DNA of 40,911 bases from Tissierellia bacterium (GTDB taxonomy: Bacteria > Bacillota > Clostridia > Tissierellales > Peptoniphilaceae): assembly GCA_012728335.1 (NCBI GenBank), contig JAAYFG010000036.1, positions 1-40,911 of the forward strand, read 5' to 3'. The first letter of the stretch is position 1. Each line of letters starts with the position of its first letter. This document shows, in pieces, positions 28,212-37,269 of this stretch. The notes below the pieces were generated by a model. The model ran no database searches. It saw nothing but the letters and a program-made list of their open reading frames with translations, and had not been told where the DNA came from. A program made the translations under genes and the position numbers.

Positions 28212-29777
28212 TTAATATTTTAATTTGCATGCCTCGCTATAGTACTCTGAATCTTTTCCAATCTCATCTAATAGTTTCAAAATATGTTTCTTTAATATAC
28301 CCATTTCATAAACCATTGAAGAATCAAACATCATATCGGCATTTTCTTGAAAAGGAAATATATATTTATCTTCTGAATACTTAACATTTTGCCAAAGCTT
28401 AAACGTCTTTTCTATATCGTTTCCTCTAAAATTGTAATCCCTTACTGCTCTTCTTATGAATCTAGTATCTGTAGTGGAAATTCTATTATGCGCATCTAGA
28501 TTTAATTGAGTAAGAGCTGATACATATATTTTAAACTTGTTCTTTTCAGGTATGTCCTTTGTTAGTATAGGATTTAGTCCATGAATTCCCTCTACTATTA
28601 TTGGACTATCCATATCTACACTTATTATTTCGCCTGTGATTTCGCCTTTTCCTTCTATGAAATCAAATTTTCTATGATTAATTGGGCATCCATTTAATAG
28701 CTCATTAATATCACGGTTAAACAGTTCTATATCTATTGCATAAGGACTTTCGAAATCATATTCACCATTTTCATCAAGTGGAGTTTTATCTCTATCTACA
28801 AAATAATCATCCATTGAAATAGCTTTTGGATGCACTCCCAATAATTTTAGTTGAATCATAAGCCTTTTAGAAAAAGTTGTTTTCCCAGACGATGTAGGAC
28901 CTGAAATCAATATCATTCTAACATCTTTGTCATTGACTATTGAATCAGCAATCTGAGCAATTTTTCGCTCTTGCAATGACTCGCTTATCCTTATTACATC
29001 AATGTATTCACCGTTTATTATCTTTTCATTCATTGAACCCAAGTGATTCAAGTCCATTATTTTGCCCCAATTTGTCATATCGCTAAAAACTTTTGATAGT
29101 TTTCTCATTTCTTTATATTTGCTTATATCATAGTTATTTCTATGACTCGGAGTAATCAGTAACAATCCAGGGTAATAAAGCTTTAGTCTGAATTTATCCA
29201 TAAATCCAGTAGATGGAGTAAGTGGAGAATAAAAAGCGTCAATGTAATTACCAATTTTCACAAAATCTACAGATTCAATATCTGCACTTTTATAGAGTCT
29301 TAATTTATCAACTTTACCTCTATCTTCAAATACTCTAATTGCTTCATCTCTAGGTAAGTTTTCAAGTTTAATCTCTACATCTGCATCAATTATCGACTTC
29401 ATCTCATTTGCAATTTTTTCAATCTCATCATTATTAAGCTTAAACCCGTTATTGAAGTCAATATAAAGTCCTGCTCCTAGATAGTGATTAAGATTGGCTT
29501 CGACTTCAGGAAACAGTCTATCAAGAGCCATGCAAAAAATTGCAGAAGCTGTCTTCTGATATGTCCTATATCCCCAAACACTTTTTATATCGTGGAATTC
29601 AACTATGTCACCATCTTTAAGCACAGTATTTAATGGAAGTACTTCATTGTTAATACTACATATTAAATATTCTTTATATTCATCTCCATAAATAGCTTTA
29701 GAAATATCAAGAGCCGTTTCTCCATTAGTAATTTCATAGTTTTCATGATTTACAATATTTATATTAATTTTGTTCAT
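28212..29777 (-). CDS. TGS-domain nucleoside (uridine-like) kinase, cut short by an in-frame TAA
   Basis: 521 residues. The N-terminal part (1 to about 200) combines a TGS-like domain and a threonyl-tRNA-synthetase-like editing fold. The P-loop GPTSSGKTT is near residues 289-297, followed by the uridine-kinase segment KAISMDDYFVDRDKTPLDE and the VEGIHGLNP motif. Relatives are annotated as uridine kinase-like nucleoside kinases of about 550 residues. Here a TAA at 28212-28214 removes about 30 residues whose sense is still readable downstream. The ATG overlaps the 3' end of the pseudouridine synthase gene by 14 bp and has an AAGGAG site. Whether the short form works is unknown. Confidence 0.88.
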   Translation of the reverse strand: MNKININIVNHENYEITNGETALDISKAIYGDEYKEYLICSINNEVLPLNTVLKDGDIVEFHDIKSVWGYRTYQKTASAIFCMALDRLFPEVEANLNHYLGAGLYIDFNNGFKLNNDEIEKIANEMKSIIDADVEIKLENLPRDEAIRVFEDRGKVDKLRLYKSADIESVDFVKIGNYIDAFYSPLTPSTGFMDKFRLKLYYPGLLLITPSHRNNYDISKYKEMRKLSKVFSDMTNWGKIMDLNHLGSMNEKIINGEYIDVIRISESLQERKIAQIADSIVNDKDVRMILISGPTSSGKTTFSKRLMIQLKLLGVHPKAISMDDYFVDRDKTPLDENGEYDFESPYAIDIELFNRDINELLNGCPINHRKFDFIEGKGEITGEIISVDMDSPIIVEGIHGLNPILTKDIPEKNKFKIYVSALTQLNLDAHNRISTTDTRFIRRAVRDYNFRGNDIEKTFKLWQNVKYSEDKYIFPFQENADMMFDSSMVYEMGILKKHILKLLDEIGKDSEYYSEACKLKY

Positions 29778-30741
29778 CTATGGTCTCCTTCTTAATTCTC
29801 ATGAATTTATCAGGCAAATCTGCTATAAATTCCATTCCATTTAAATAATCTAAATCGTCCTTTAGCCCATGTAATACCATTCTATTGGAATGAAGTAATT
29901 GATCATTTAAATCATATTTCTCTCTCATTATTCTATTTACCCCTTTATTACCATATTTCCTATCACCGATTACCGGATGATTTAAATATGCCAAATGAGC
30001 TCTTATTTGATGAGTTCTACCTGTAATTAATTCAATTTCTAAAAAACTGTATCTCCTGTTATTCCTAAGTGAATTAATCTTGGTTATAATCTCTTTGTCA
30101 TCCTCATGATTTGAGTTAATGCTTACTTTATTTAAATCAGTATCTTTTACGAGAGTAGCTTTTGATTCAAAATGTCCTTTCATACTTCCGCTAACTATTG
30201 TTAAATAGTATTTTTCAACATCTCTATTTCTTAAACTTTCATTTATGCCTTTTAGAGCAGCATAAGATTTAGCACCTATTATAACTCCAGAAGTATTTCT
30301 ATCTAGCCTATTACATATACTAGGCGTAAAAGTCTTCTGAACTCTAGGAACATAGTCACCTTTTTCAATTAAATACGAAATAATACTATCTACCACATTG
30401 GTTTCAAAGCCTTGACCACTTATACTATGCGATAACATTCCAACTGGTTTATTCACAACTATTATATTGTCGTCTTCATAGATGATATCTAAATCAGTCT
30501 TTACAATTTTAAACTCTCTTTCAACTACAAACTTATCAAGAGTCTCATCAGACAAGTACAGAGTAATTACATCGCCTTCAAAAATCATATCATCTGGTTT
30601 AGTTTTCTTTCCGTTTAACTTGATGTTCTTCTTTCTGATCATCTTGTATATAAATCCACTAGGCGACTTTTCTAAATACTTCTTCAAATACTTATCTATT
30701 CTTTGGTTATCATCATCTTTTCCAATAATTAATTCTCTCAT
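29764..30741 (-). CDS. RluA-family 23S rRNA pseudouridine synthase
   Basis: Isomerises uridines in rRNA to pseudouridine; of the RluC/RluD type. 325 residues from the ATG at 30739-30741, with AAAGGTGA five bases upstream; an ATG six codons earlier has no ribosome site. An N-terminal S4 domain (about 8-75) is followed by the catalytic domain with the aspartate in CNRLDRNTSG and the segment ITGRTHQIRAHL. It is the first gene of the operon with the nucleoside kinase, ROK kinase and addBA. The target position cannot be told from sequence. Stop is TAA. Confidence 0.92.
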   Translation of the reverse strand: MRELIIGKDDDNQRIDKYLKKYLEKSPSGFIYKMIRKKNIKLNGKKTKPDDMIFEGDVITLYLSDETLDKFVVEREFKIVKTDLDIIYEDDNIIVVNKPVGMLSHSISGQGFETNVVDSIISYLIEKGDYVPRVQKTFTPSICNRLDRNTSGVIIGAKSYAALKGINESLRNRDVEKYYLTIVSGSMKGHFESKATLVKDTDLNKVSINSNHEDDKEIITKINSLRNNRRYSFLEIELITGRTHQIRAHLAYLNHPVIGDRKYGNKGVNRIMREKYDLNDQLLHSNRMVLHGLKDDLDYLNGMEFIADLPDKFMRIKKETIDEQN

Positions 30742-30760
30742 TCTTTCACCTTTCCACATA

Positions 30761-30788
30761 TTGTGTTATAATCATTATTGAATATTAT
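30761..30788 (+). promoter_or_regulatory. Possible promoter of the MltG-like gene
   Basis: TTGTGT (30761-30766), 16-bp spacer, TATTAT (30783-30788). It overlaps the divergent promoter at 30765-30793, so the two would compete for polymerase. Confidence 0.35.
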
Positions 30789-30793
30789 ACCAA
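30765..30793 (-). promoter_or_regulatory. Promoter of the RluA-kinase-ROK-addBA operon
   Basis: -35 TTGGTA (30788-30793), 17-bp spacer, -10 TATAAC (30765-30770) on the minus strand. RNA would start near 30758, 17 nt before the first ATG. Confidence 0.5.
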
Positions 30794-30835
30794 ATATTTG
30801 AACCTTTTATTAGGTTTTTCGAAAAGAGGGATGAT

Positions 30836-31411
30836 TTGAAGAAATTTTTTCAATGGCTATTAGATTTATTATATGGCTTTTTAGACTACATAGTTATGTT
30901 TATCATCATACTAGCAGTCGGTGGGCTAATTTTCTGGAGATTAGATAAATTGTTTAATACTAATATAATAAATGAAAATGCCATAATTCAAAATGAAAAT
31001 GGAGAAACTGAAATCTTTAACATTTTTAATAGTGATGATAAAGACGAAGATGATAAAAAAGATGATAATACTGAATCTGGTGATAAAATCAATGACGATA
31101 AAAAAGTCTTGGGAGCAGTTGAAACCGTAGAAAGCACACAGGCTGCAACAGAGCCAGATGAACCTGACATAGTCACTTTTGTAATACCTGAAGGCGTGAC
31201 TAATGAAGAAGTTGGAAATGTACTCTTAGAGAGTAAGTTAATAAAACACGTACCTACTTTTATTCAACTGCTGGAGGACTTAAGTGCAGCAGAAGATATA
31301 AAGCCTGGAGAATACAATGTTCCTAGTAATATTAAAAACTTGGACTTAATCGAAACTATAACTATTACAGGAGTAGAAGAAACTCCAAAAACTGAAGACA
31401 ATCAAGGTTAA
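30836..31411 (+). CDS. Short membrane-anchored protein with MltG/YceG LysM-like subdomain
   Basis: 191 residues with one N-terminal membrane helix (about 17-36), a very acidic linker rich in Asp and Lys (about 65-95), and a C-terminal segment (about 115-180) resembling the LysM-like part of MltG: VTFVIPEGVTNEEVGNVL, then SKLIKH..TF and IKPGEYNVPS. The catalytic lytic transglycosylase domain of MltG, with its conserved glutamate, is absent. It may bind peptidoglycan or act as a partner. The start is a TTG at 30836-30838 with GAGGG upstream; the ATG at 30831 reads into a stop. A strong terminator follows. Stop is TAA. Confidence 0.75.
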   Translation: MKKFFQWLLDLLYGFLDYIVMFIIILAVGGLIFWRLDKLFNTNIINENAIIQNENGETEIFNIFNSDDKDEDDKKDDNTESGDKINDDKKVLGAVETVESTQAATEPDEPDIVTFVIPEGVTNEEVGNVLLESKLIKHVPTFIQLLEDLSAAEDIKPGEYNVPSNIKNLDLIETITITGVEETPKTEDNQG

Positions 31412-31412
31412 G

Positions 31413-31446
31413 AAAAGCTATTGAGAAATTCTCAATAGCTTTTTTT
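31413..31446 (+). terminator. Terminator after the MltG-like gene
   Basis: A long perfect inverted repeat (31413-31427 / 31429-31443) centred on GAGAAATTCTC, followed by a T-run. It ends 3 bp from the convergent pncB stop and may act for both. Confidence 0.85.
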
Positions 31447-31448
31447 AT

Positions 31449-32897
31449 CTAGTGTTTATTTAATAATTCATTCTTTAAATCCCATAATTCTTGACTCAAG
31501 TCTACAAAGTACTCATGTGGACGATCAAATCTTTTTAACTCATCCCATAAGTTTTCTATTTCCGATTGAGCATGATCTCTAATTGCTTTTATAGTCGGTT
31601 TTTCATAGACTAATTCTCCTTTATCAAAAATCGGAACTAGTAGTTTTCTGGTGTAAAAATTACTGATAGTCTTTCTCTTCCAAGTATGAACCGGATGAAA
31701 TATCTCCATAGTTTCTAAATCATTAAAATCCTCGTCATGTAAAGAAATTACATCTGCTATAGGTGCATTGGTGTCTTTATCAAAAAATCTGTGTATCTGC
31801 TTAAAACCTGGAGTCGTAATCTTTTCTGTATTTTCACTGATTTTGATTTTAGGTACTATTTCTCCACTTTCATCTTCTATCGCCGTCAATTTATATACAC
31901 CACCAAATACTGGATCGCTTTTTGAAGTAATAAGTCTTTCGCCTACTCCAAAGGAATCTAATTGCGCACCTTGTTTTAGTAGTGAGTCTATTACGTATTC
32001 ATCTAGACTATTAGAAGCCATAATTCCACAATCTTCAAATCCATTTTTATCCAATTCTCTTCTAATTTTTTTACTCAAATAGGCTATGTCACCACTATCT
32101 AGCCTTACACTCTTAGGTCTAAATCCTCTTGTAACAATTTCTTCTTTAAATACTTTAATAGCATTAGGAAGTCCTTCGTGTAAAATGTCGTATGTATCTA
32201 TTAAAAGGCTACAACTATCTGGATAAGTTCTAGCATACATTCTAAAAGCGTCTAGTTCTGAGTCAAATGATTGAACCCAGCTGTGAGCCATAGTTCCTAC
32301 TGCTGGAATATCGTATAGTCTATCACTTAGAGTATTTGCAGTTCCTAGACAACCTCCAATATATGCTGCTCTAGCGCCTAGAATAGCCCCGGTGTATCCT
32401 TGGGCACGTCTTGAGCCAAATTCAAATACGGGTCTCCCCTTTGCCGCTCTAACTATTCTATTTGCTTTAGTTGCAATCAATGATTGATAATTCATTGTTA
32501 CCAATAACATAGTTTCCATTAGCTGAGCTTGGATTATTGGCCCTCTAACAACCATTATAGGTTCTCCGGGAAAGATTGGTGTTCCTTCTGGAATCGCCCA
32601 AATATCACATTCAAATTTAAAATTCTTTAAATAGGATAAAAACCCTTCGTCAAAAACTCCTTTTGACCTTAAAAAGTCAATGTCTTCATCTGAAAACTCT
32701 ATGTTTCTTATGTACTCTATTGCCTGTTCTAATCCTGCAGCTATGGCAAAACCTCCACTGTCTGGGATAGTTCTAAAGAACAAGTCAAAATATGCTATTT
32801 TATCTACTTGTCCACTTTTGTAATATCCATTTCCCATGGTGAATTCATAAAAATCTGCAAGTAAGCTATAATTATTCAAATCCTTTGAATCAATCAT
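31449..32897 (-). CDS. pncB: Nicotinate phosphoribosyltransferase
   Basis: Makes nicotinate mononucleotide from nicotinate and PRPP, the salvage entry to NAD. 482 residues, normal for the clostridial form. N-terminal LLADFYEFTMGNGYY and the segment FEFGSRRAQGYTGA (near residue 160) mark the family, and RLDSGDIAYLSKKIR lies in the barrel. ATG 32895-32897 has AAGGGGT upstream. It is monocistronic with possibly two promoters. Stop is TAG. Confidence 0.95.
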   Translation of the reverse strand: MIDSKDLNNYSLLADFYEFTMGNGYYKSGQVDKIAYFDLFFRTIPDSGGFAIAAGLEQAIEYIRNIEFSDEDIDFLRSKGVFDEGFLSYLKNFKFECDIWAIPEGTPIFPGEPIMVVRGPIIQAQLMETMLLVTMNYQSLIATKANRIVRAAKGRPVFEFGSRRAQGYTGAILGARAAYIGGCLGTANTLSDRLYDIPAVGTMAHSWVQSFDSELDAFRMYARTYPDSCSLLIDTYDILHEGLPNAIKVFKEEIVTRGFRPKSVRLDSGDIAYLSKKIRRELDKNGFEDCGIMASNSLDEYVIDSLLKQGAQLDSFGVGERLITSKSDPVFGGVYKLTAIEDESGEIVPKIKISENTEKITTPGFKQIHRFFDKDTNAPIADVISLHDEDFNDLETMEIFHPVHTWKRKTISNFYTRKLLVPIFDKGELVYEKPTIKAIRDHAQSEIENLWDELKRFDRPHEYFVDLSQELWDLKNELLNKH

Positions 32898-32929
32898 TAT
32901 ACCCCTTACCTTTCTTTTGTATTTATATG

Positions 32930-32970
32930 ATTATACCACGCAATTATACAAATTTCACATCTAGTATCAA
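32930..32970 (-). promoter_or_regulatory. Tandem promoters of pncB
   Basis: P1: TTGATA (32965-32970), 16-bp spacer, TATAAT (32943-32948). P2: extended -10 TGGTATAAT with the hexamer at 32930-32935. Both read toward pncB on the minus strand, 13 bp apart. Confidence 0.5.
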
Positions 32971-32980
32971 TAATTTAAAC

Positions 32981-33007
32981 AAAAAAAGAGATAGCAATCT
33001 ATCTCTT
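32981..33007 (-). terminator. Terminator of the typA-cls-aminotransferase operon
   Basis: Perfect 9-bp stem AAGAGATAG / CTATCTCTT with a 4-nt loop, followed on the minus strand by a U-run. Confidence 0.85.
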
Positions 33008-33013
33008 CAAATT

Positions 33014-33837
33014 TCATTTTCCATTTAATGATTTGATTTTTTCCTCTTCAAACCCTTCTATGATATCCTTTACTATGGGATTGTCTTGAGAATTTAATAC
33101 GATATCTTCTATCGATTTAATTGGCAACACATCTACAGTCGTTCCAGAAATAAACGCAGCATCTACTTTATCTAAGTCTGAAGTATTAATAGTACATTCA
33201 ACTATTTCATAGCCTTTTGACTTAATTATCTCTATAACTTTAGTTCTGGTTATTCCTATCAATACACTTTTAGATTCAGGAGTATATATTTTCCCATCTT
33301 TTATAAAGTATAGATTGGTTCTACTTCCTTCTAAAATTCCACCTTCAGCATTTCTAAGAAGCGCTTCTGTCGCATTTTTAGAATCATAATAGGCTTTTAC
33401 TTCTTCTTTAAAATCTGTATTTAGAATCTTAACATTAGGATTTTCTCTCTCATAATCATAAAGAACAGTATGAATTCCCTCATTTTTTAAATCTTCATTC
33501 CTTGGTTCTGAAATCATCTCATATATTATAAAAGAATCCACCCCAGCAATATGCGTAACTATTAACTTAATATTAGTATTAATTATATCATTATTAAAAA
33601 CTAACTTTTCAATATCTTCTCTTAATTCCGACCTACCCCTACTAATTTTTCTATCTGTTGAAATTGCTGTTTTTTCCATTCTATTCATATGTTCATCGAA
33701 AATAGTATTTTGCCATCTATTATTCTAAAAACCTCATACATAGGTCGTTTTTCTATTAAAGATATGATATCTCTTTCTTTGATATTGACAATCTCTCCAT
33801 TGACGATAATATTGTCATTTTTTATTTCATTGTACAT
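33014..33837 (-). pseudogene. Class IV PLP aminotransferase (branched-chain / D-amino acid / PabC-like) with a one-base frameshift
   Basis: The reading frame from the ATG at 33835-33837 (AAGGAG site, 10 bp after cls) encodes MYNEIKNDNIIVNGEI...MYEVFRIIDGKILF and then runs into TGA. The rest, from FDEHMNRMEKTA to GK, continues in another frame to a TGA at 33014. One extra T in the minus-strand run at 33699-33702 would rejoin them as ILFFDEH, which matches the family. Rejoined, the protein is about 274 residues, normal for the fold, with VKAYYDSK (probable PLP lysine), EALLRNAEGG and EGSRTNLYF. The substrate cannot be told. A sequencing error in the short run is possible. Confidence 0.8.
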
Positions 33838-33847
33838 CTCTATCTCC

Positions 33848-35296
33848 TTATAATAATGGTGAAAGAAGCCTTGATATAGACTCCCTAATCTTTGTCAACC
33901 TACTTCTATTATTATATTCTTCTAAAGTCAACTCGTGGCAATTCTCTTGATCCTCAAAAAACGATTGAGCAAGCTCTCTATTGAGGTTTTCATCGTATAC
34001 AAAGGCATTTACTTCAAAGTTTAGCTTAAAGCTTCTAATATCGAAATTGGCCGTTCCTATCGTACTGACATAATCATCTGATAACAATGTCTTTGAATGT
34101 AAAAAACCTTCTCGTTTATATTTAAAGACTCTGACTCCTGCTTCCAATAGTTCTCCAATATAACTTAGTGAAGCCCAATGCACAAACGGATGATCTGGCT
34201 TTTCCGGTATCATTATCCTTACGTCTACTCCTGAAAAGCCTGCCATCCTAAGTGATTTAAAAAGTCCTTCATCAGGAATGAAATAAGGTGTCTGTAAATA
34301 TATTCTCTCTTCAGATAATTCAATCATCTTCGAATATCCATCACGTATTTGCTCCCAATAATGGTCTGGACCACACGCCACAATATTAGCATATGAGCTC
34401 TTATCGCTATGATCCTCAATTGAAGTTTGATATCTCCCACTGTTATCATTAGTCACAAAAACATAATCAAAATAAAACCTGCTTTGTAGTTCCATAACAG
34501 CATCACCCGTCATTCTTAAATGGGTATCTCTCCAATAGCCAAATTTTTTACTCAGGCCTATATACTCGTCACCGATATTAAATCCACCAACATATCCTAT
34601 TTTACTATCTATAAGATATATTTTTCTATGGTTTCTGTAGTTAATTCTGACATGAAGTTTTCTAAGCAATGGTGGAAAAAATACGGCAATTTTTATTCCC
34701 GCTTCTTCCATTTCTCTATAGTGTTTCTTCTTTAGTTTTTTGCCACCCATACCATCAACTAGGATTCTAACATCTAACCCACTTTGAGCCTTTTCTTTTA
34801 ATACACTAAACAATCTATCATATAATTTACCTGGTTTTATTATATAAGATTCTATATATATTGATTGTTTCGCATCGTTTATATCATCGAGCAATTTATC
34901 AAAAAGGTCATTTCCATCTACTATCAACTCTACTTCATTATGCCCAGTTAAATTAGAATATGCAGTATTGGCAAAATACTTTACCATTCCTTCATATTTA
35001 CTAATCTTGCTATTGGTGAAATCTGCTTTAAAAGGCTCTACATCATCATACAATGCCTCTTCTGCTTTTCTGTCTTCCTCAGATTTCCTCGTAAACAGTC
35101 TATTCCTACTAAAATCCATTCCAATTAAAAGATACAGTATAAACCCTAGTATCGGTAAAAAAGTTATGGACATGACCCAAAGCAAAGTTGACGTTGGATT
35201 TTTTCTCTCTAGAAAAATCACTATTAAACTCAATATTATATTCATACCTAAAAAGGTGGTAAAGACAATTATATAATTCTCAAGTATAGTCGGCAT
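33848..35296 (-). CDS. cls: Cardiolipin synthase, bacterial ClsA type
   Basis: Condenses two phosphatidylglycerols into cardiolipin in the membrane. 482 residues, with two N-terminal membrane helices (about 7-28 and 36-58) and two phospholipase D domains: HRKIYLID near residue 222 and HSKTLLSD near residue 400, each followed by the GG/GT-N segments (GGFNIGDEY, GTANFDIRSF). ATG 35294-35296 has AGGAGA. It lies 14 bp after typA and 10 bp before the aminotransferase, so the three form one operon. Stop is TAA. Confidence 0.95.
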   Translation of the reverse strand: MPTILENYIIVFTTFLGMNIILSLIVIFLERKNPTSTLLWVMSITFLPILGFILYLLIGMDFSRNRLFTRKSEEDRKAEEALYDDVEPFKADFTNSKISKYEGMVKYFANTAYSNLTGHNEVELIVDGNDLFDKLLDDINDAKQSIYIESYIIKPGKLYDRLFSVLKEKAQSGLDVRILVDGMGGKKLKKKHYREMEEAGIKIAVFFPPLLRKLHVRINYRNHRKIYLIDSKIGYVGGFNIGDEYIGLSKKFGYWRDTHLRMTGDAVMELQSRFYFDYVFVTNDNSGRYQTSIEDHSDKSSYANIVACGPDHYWEQIRDGYSKMIELSEERIYLQTPYFIPDEGLFKSLRMAGFSGVDVRIMIPEKPDHPFVHWASLSYIGELLEAGVRVFKYKREGFLHSKTLLSDDYVSTIGTANFDIRSFKLNFEVNAFVYDENLNRELAQSFFEDQENCHELTLEEYNNRSRLTKIRESISRLLSPLL

Positions 35297-35310
35297 TTTG
35301 TTCTCCTAAA

Positions 35311-36516
35311 CTACTTTTTCTTTGATTTATATCTTAAATTCGTATTTAAAATTTTCTTTCTTAATCTCATATTGTGAGGAGTAATTTCAATCAACTCATC
35401 ACTTTCAATAAATTCTAAAGCTTCTTCCAAACTCATTTTAGAAACTGGTGACAGTCTCAATGCTTCATCAGAACCTGATGCTCTAACATTTGACTGTTGT
35501 TTTTTCTTAGTTACACTAACTTCTAAATCTAAGCCTTTAGGACTCATTCCTACAATCATTCCCTCATACACAGCTTCTCCAGCTCCAATGAATAAAGTTC
35601 CACGTTCTTGAGCATTGTGCAATCCATAAGCAGTAGAGTCTCCTGTATCAAAAGAAATAATAGAGCCCATTTTTCTCTTAGGAATATCCCCTTTATATGG
35701 TGCATATTCTTCAAAATTAGTATTCAGTACCCCATTACCTTTAGTATCTGTTAAAAATTCTTGTCTATAACCTATAAGTCCTCTTGCAGGTATTAAGAAT
35801 TCAGCTCTAGCATATCCGCCTTTTGATTCTTGCATATTTACAAGTTCACCTTTCCTACTACCTAGTTTTTCAATGACAGTTCCTACAAATTCATTGGATA
35901 CGTCAACTGTAACTCTTTCAATAGGCTCATGTCTTTTTCCGTCCATTGTTTTATATAGTACTTCTGGTTTTGAAACTTGGAATTCATAACCCTCTCTACG
36001 CATATTCTCAATAAGAACACTAAGGTGTAATTCGCCTCTACCTGAAACTTTAAAAGCATCAGTCGCGTCTGTATCTTCTATTCTAAGTCCAACATCCGTT
36101 TGAAGCTCTCTATATAATCTGTTTCTAATCTGTCTTGAAGTAACAAAATCTCCATCTTTTCCAGCTAATGGACTATTGTTTACAGAAAAAGTCATAGAAA
36201 TTGTAGGTTGAGATATTTTCACAAAGTCTAGTGCTTCTGGATTAGAATCAATACATATAGTGTCACCTATATTTATGTCTTCAATTCCAGCCACCCCTAC
36301 AATACTTCCCATTTTAGCCGTTTCAACTTCTACTTTATCAAGACCTTCAAATTCATATAATTTTGAAATCTTAACTTTATCAAGTTTATCTGGATCAAGA
36401 GCATTTACTACTACAACATTGTCTGTTCTATTAATAGTACCTCTTTCAATTCTTCCTACTCCAACTTTTCCTACGTATTCATTGTAGTCAATAGTTGAAA
36501 TAAGCAATTGAAGTGG
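35311..36516 (-). pseudogene. typA: TypA/BipA GTPase, C-terminal part after an in-frame TAG
   Basis: Directly after the TAG at 36517-36519 the same frame continues PLQLLISTIDYNEYVGKVG, the expected next segment of TypA. It then covers the beta-barrel domain, the EF-G-like domains III and V (GELHLSVLIENMRREGYEF) and the TypA-specific C-terminal domain (RGTLFIGAGEAVYEGMI, RLSPVSKMSLEEALEFIE). A TTG five codons after the TAG (36505-36507) could restart translation, but no well-placed ribosome site is seen. The real terminus is a TAG 14 bp before cls. Confidence 0.85.
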
Positions 36517-37128
36517 CTATTCCATCTCTCCAGATGGAGCAGGTATATACTCAATTATCGTATCAAATAATGCATCCATATTATCAGACTCATCACTTAA
36601 TTCCATCATTGCTATTCCTTGTTTCGCTGATGCATAAACAAATGGTGATTCTAAAGCATCATCTTCTGCACCTAAGTCTATGAACAAGTCTAGAACCTCG
36701 CTTATGATTTCATCAGGTCTAGCTTCTGGCCTATCGACTTTATTTATCGTTACAACTACTGGTAAATTAAGTTCAAATGCCTTTTTAAGCACGAATTTAG
36801 TTTGTGGCATCGGTCCTTCAAATGCGTCTACCAATAAAACAACTCCATCCACCATTTTTAAAACACGTTCAACTTCGCCACCGAAATCTGCGTGTCCAGG
36901 TGTGTCAATTATGTTAATCTTAATATCCTTATATTGAACCGATGTATTCTTTGAAAGAATAGTAATTCCTCTTTCTCTTTCTATATCATCTGAATCCATT
37001 ACTCTATCTTTAACAACTTGGTTTTCTCTGAAAATTCCTGATTGTTTTAACATAGCGTCTACTAAGGTAGTTTTACCATGGTCAACATGGGCTATTATTG
37101 CAATATTTCTAATATCTTCTCTTATCAT
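36517..37128 (-). pseudogene. typA: TypA/BipA GTPase, N-terminal GTPase domain ending at an in-frame TAG
   Basis: TypA is a ribosome-binding translational GTPase related to EF-G, involved in stress and 50S assembly. This part runs from the ATG at 37126-37128 ([26 protein letters not shown] about 11 bases upstream) through [21 protein letters not shown] and [10 protein letters not shown] to IPAPSGEME and then TAG at 36517-36519. Family members have a Gly or Ala codon there and continue PLQLL. With the following part the protein would have about 605 codons, the normal TypA length. It is therefore a single nonsense site in an otherwise intact gene. Confidence 0.88.
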
Positions 37129-37154
37129 TAAATCGTGTGTCCTTTCACATAAAA

Positions 37155-37179
37155 TTTGACTCAAATTATTTGAGTCAAA
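37155..37179 (-). promoter_or_regulatory. Double palindrome in the typA leader
   Basis: TTTGACTCAAA (37155-37165) and TTTGAGTCAAA (37169-37179) are each near-palindromes with a central base, and are also perfect reverse complements of each other around TTA. In RNA they form an 11-bp hairpin about 27 nt before the ATG. As DNA they look like two adjacent operator half-pairs. No regulator can be named. Confidence 0.4.
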
Positions 37180-37211
37180 ATATCTACTAAATATCTTCTA
37201 ATTATCTTTCC

Positions 37212-37241
37212 ATTATAACACAAGCATTAGAAAATGCACAA
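37212..37241 (-). promoter_or_regulatory. Promoter of the typA-cls-aminotransferase operon
   Basis: -35 TTGTGC (37236-37241), 18-bp spacer, perfect -10 TATAAT (37212-37217) on the minus strand. It directly follows the terminator of the upstream ATPase gene. The leader is about 77 nt. Confidence 0.55.
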
Positions 37242-37269
37242 AAAAATAGGATAATTTTTATCCTATTTT
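37241..37269 (-). terminator. Terminator of the RsbW-like gene
   Basis: An 11-bp stem (37243-37253 / 37259-37269) and a minus-strand U-run. The hairpin includes the last codons and the TAA of the gene. Confidence 0.8.
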
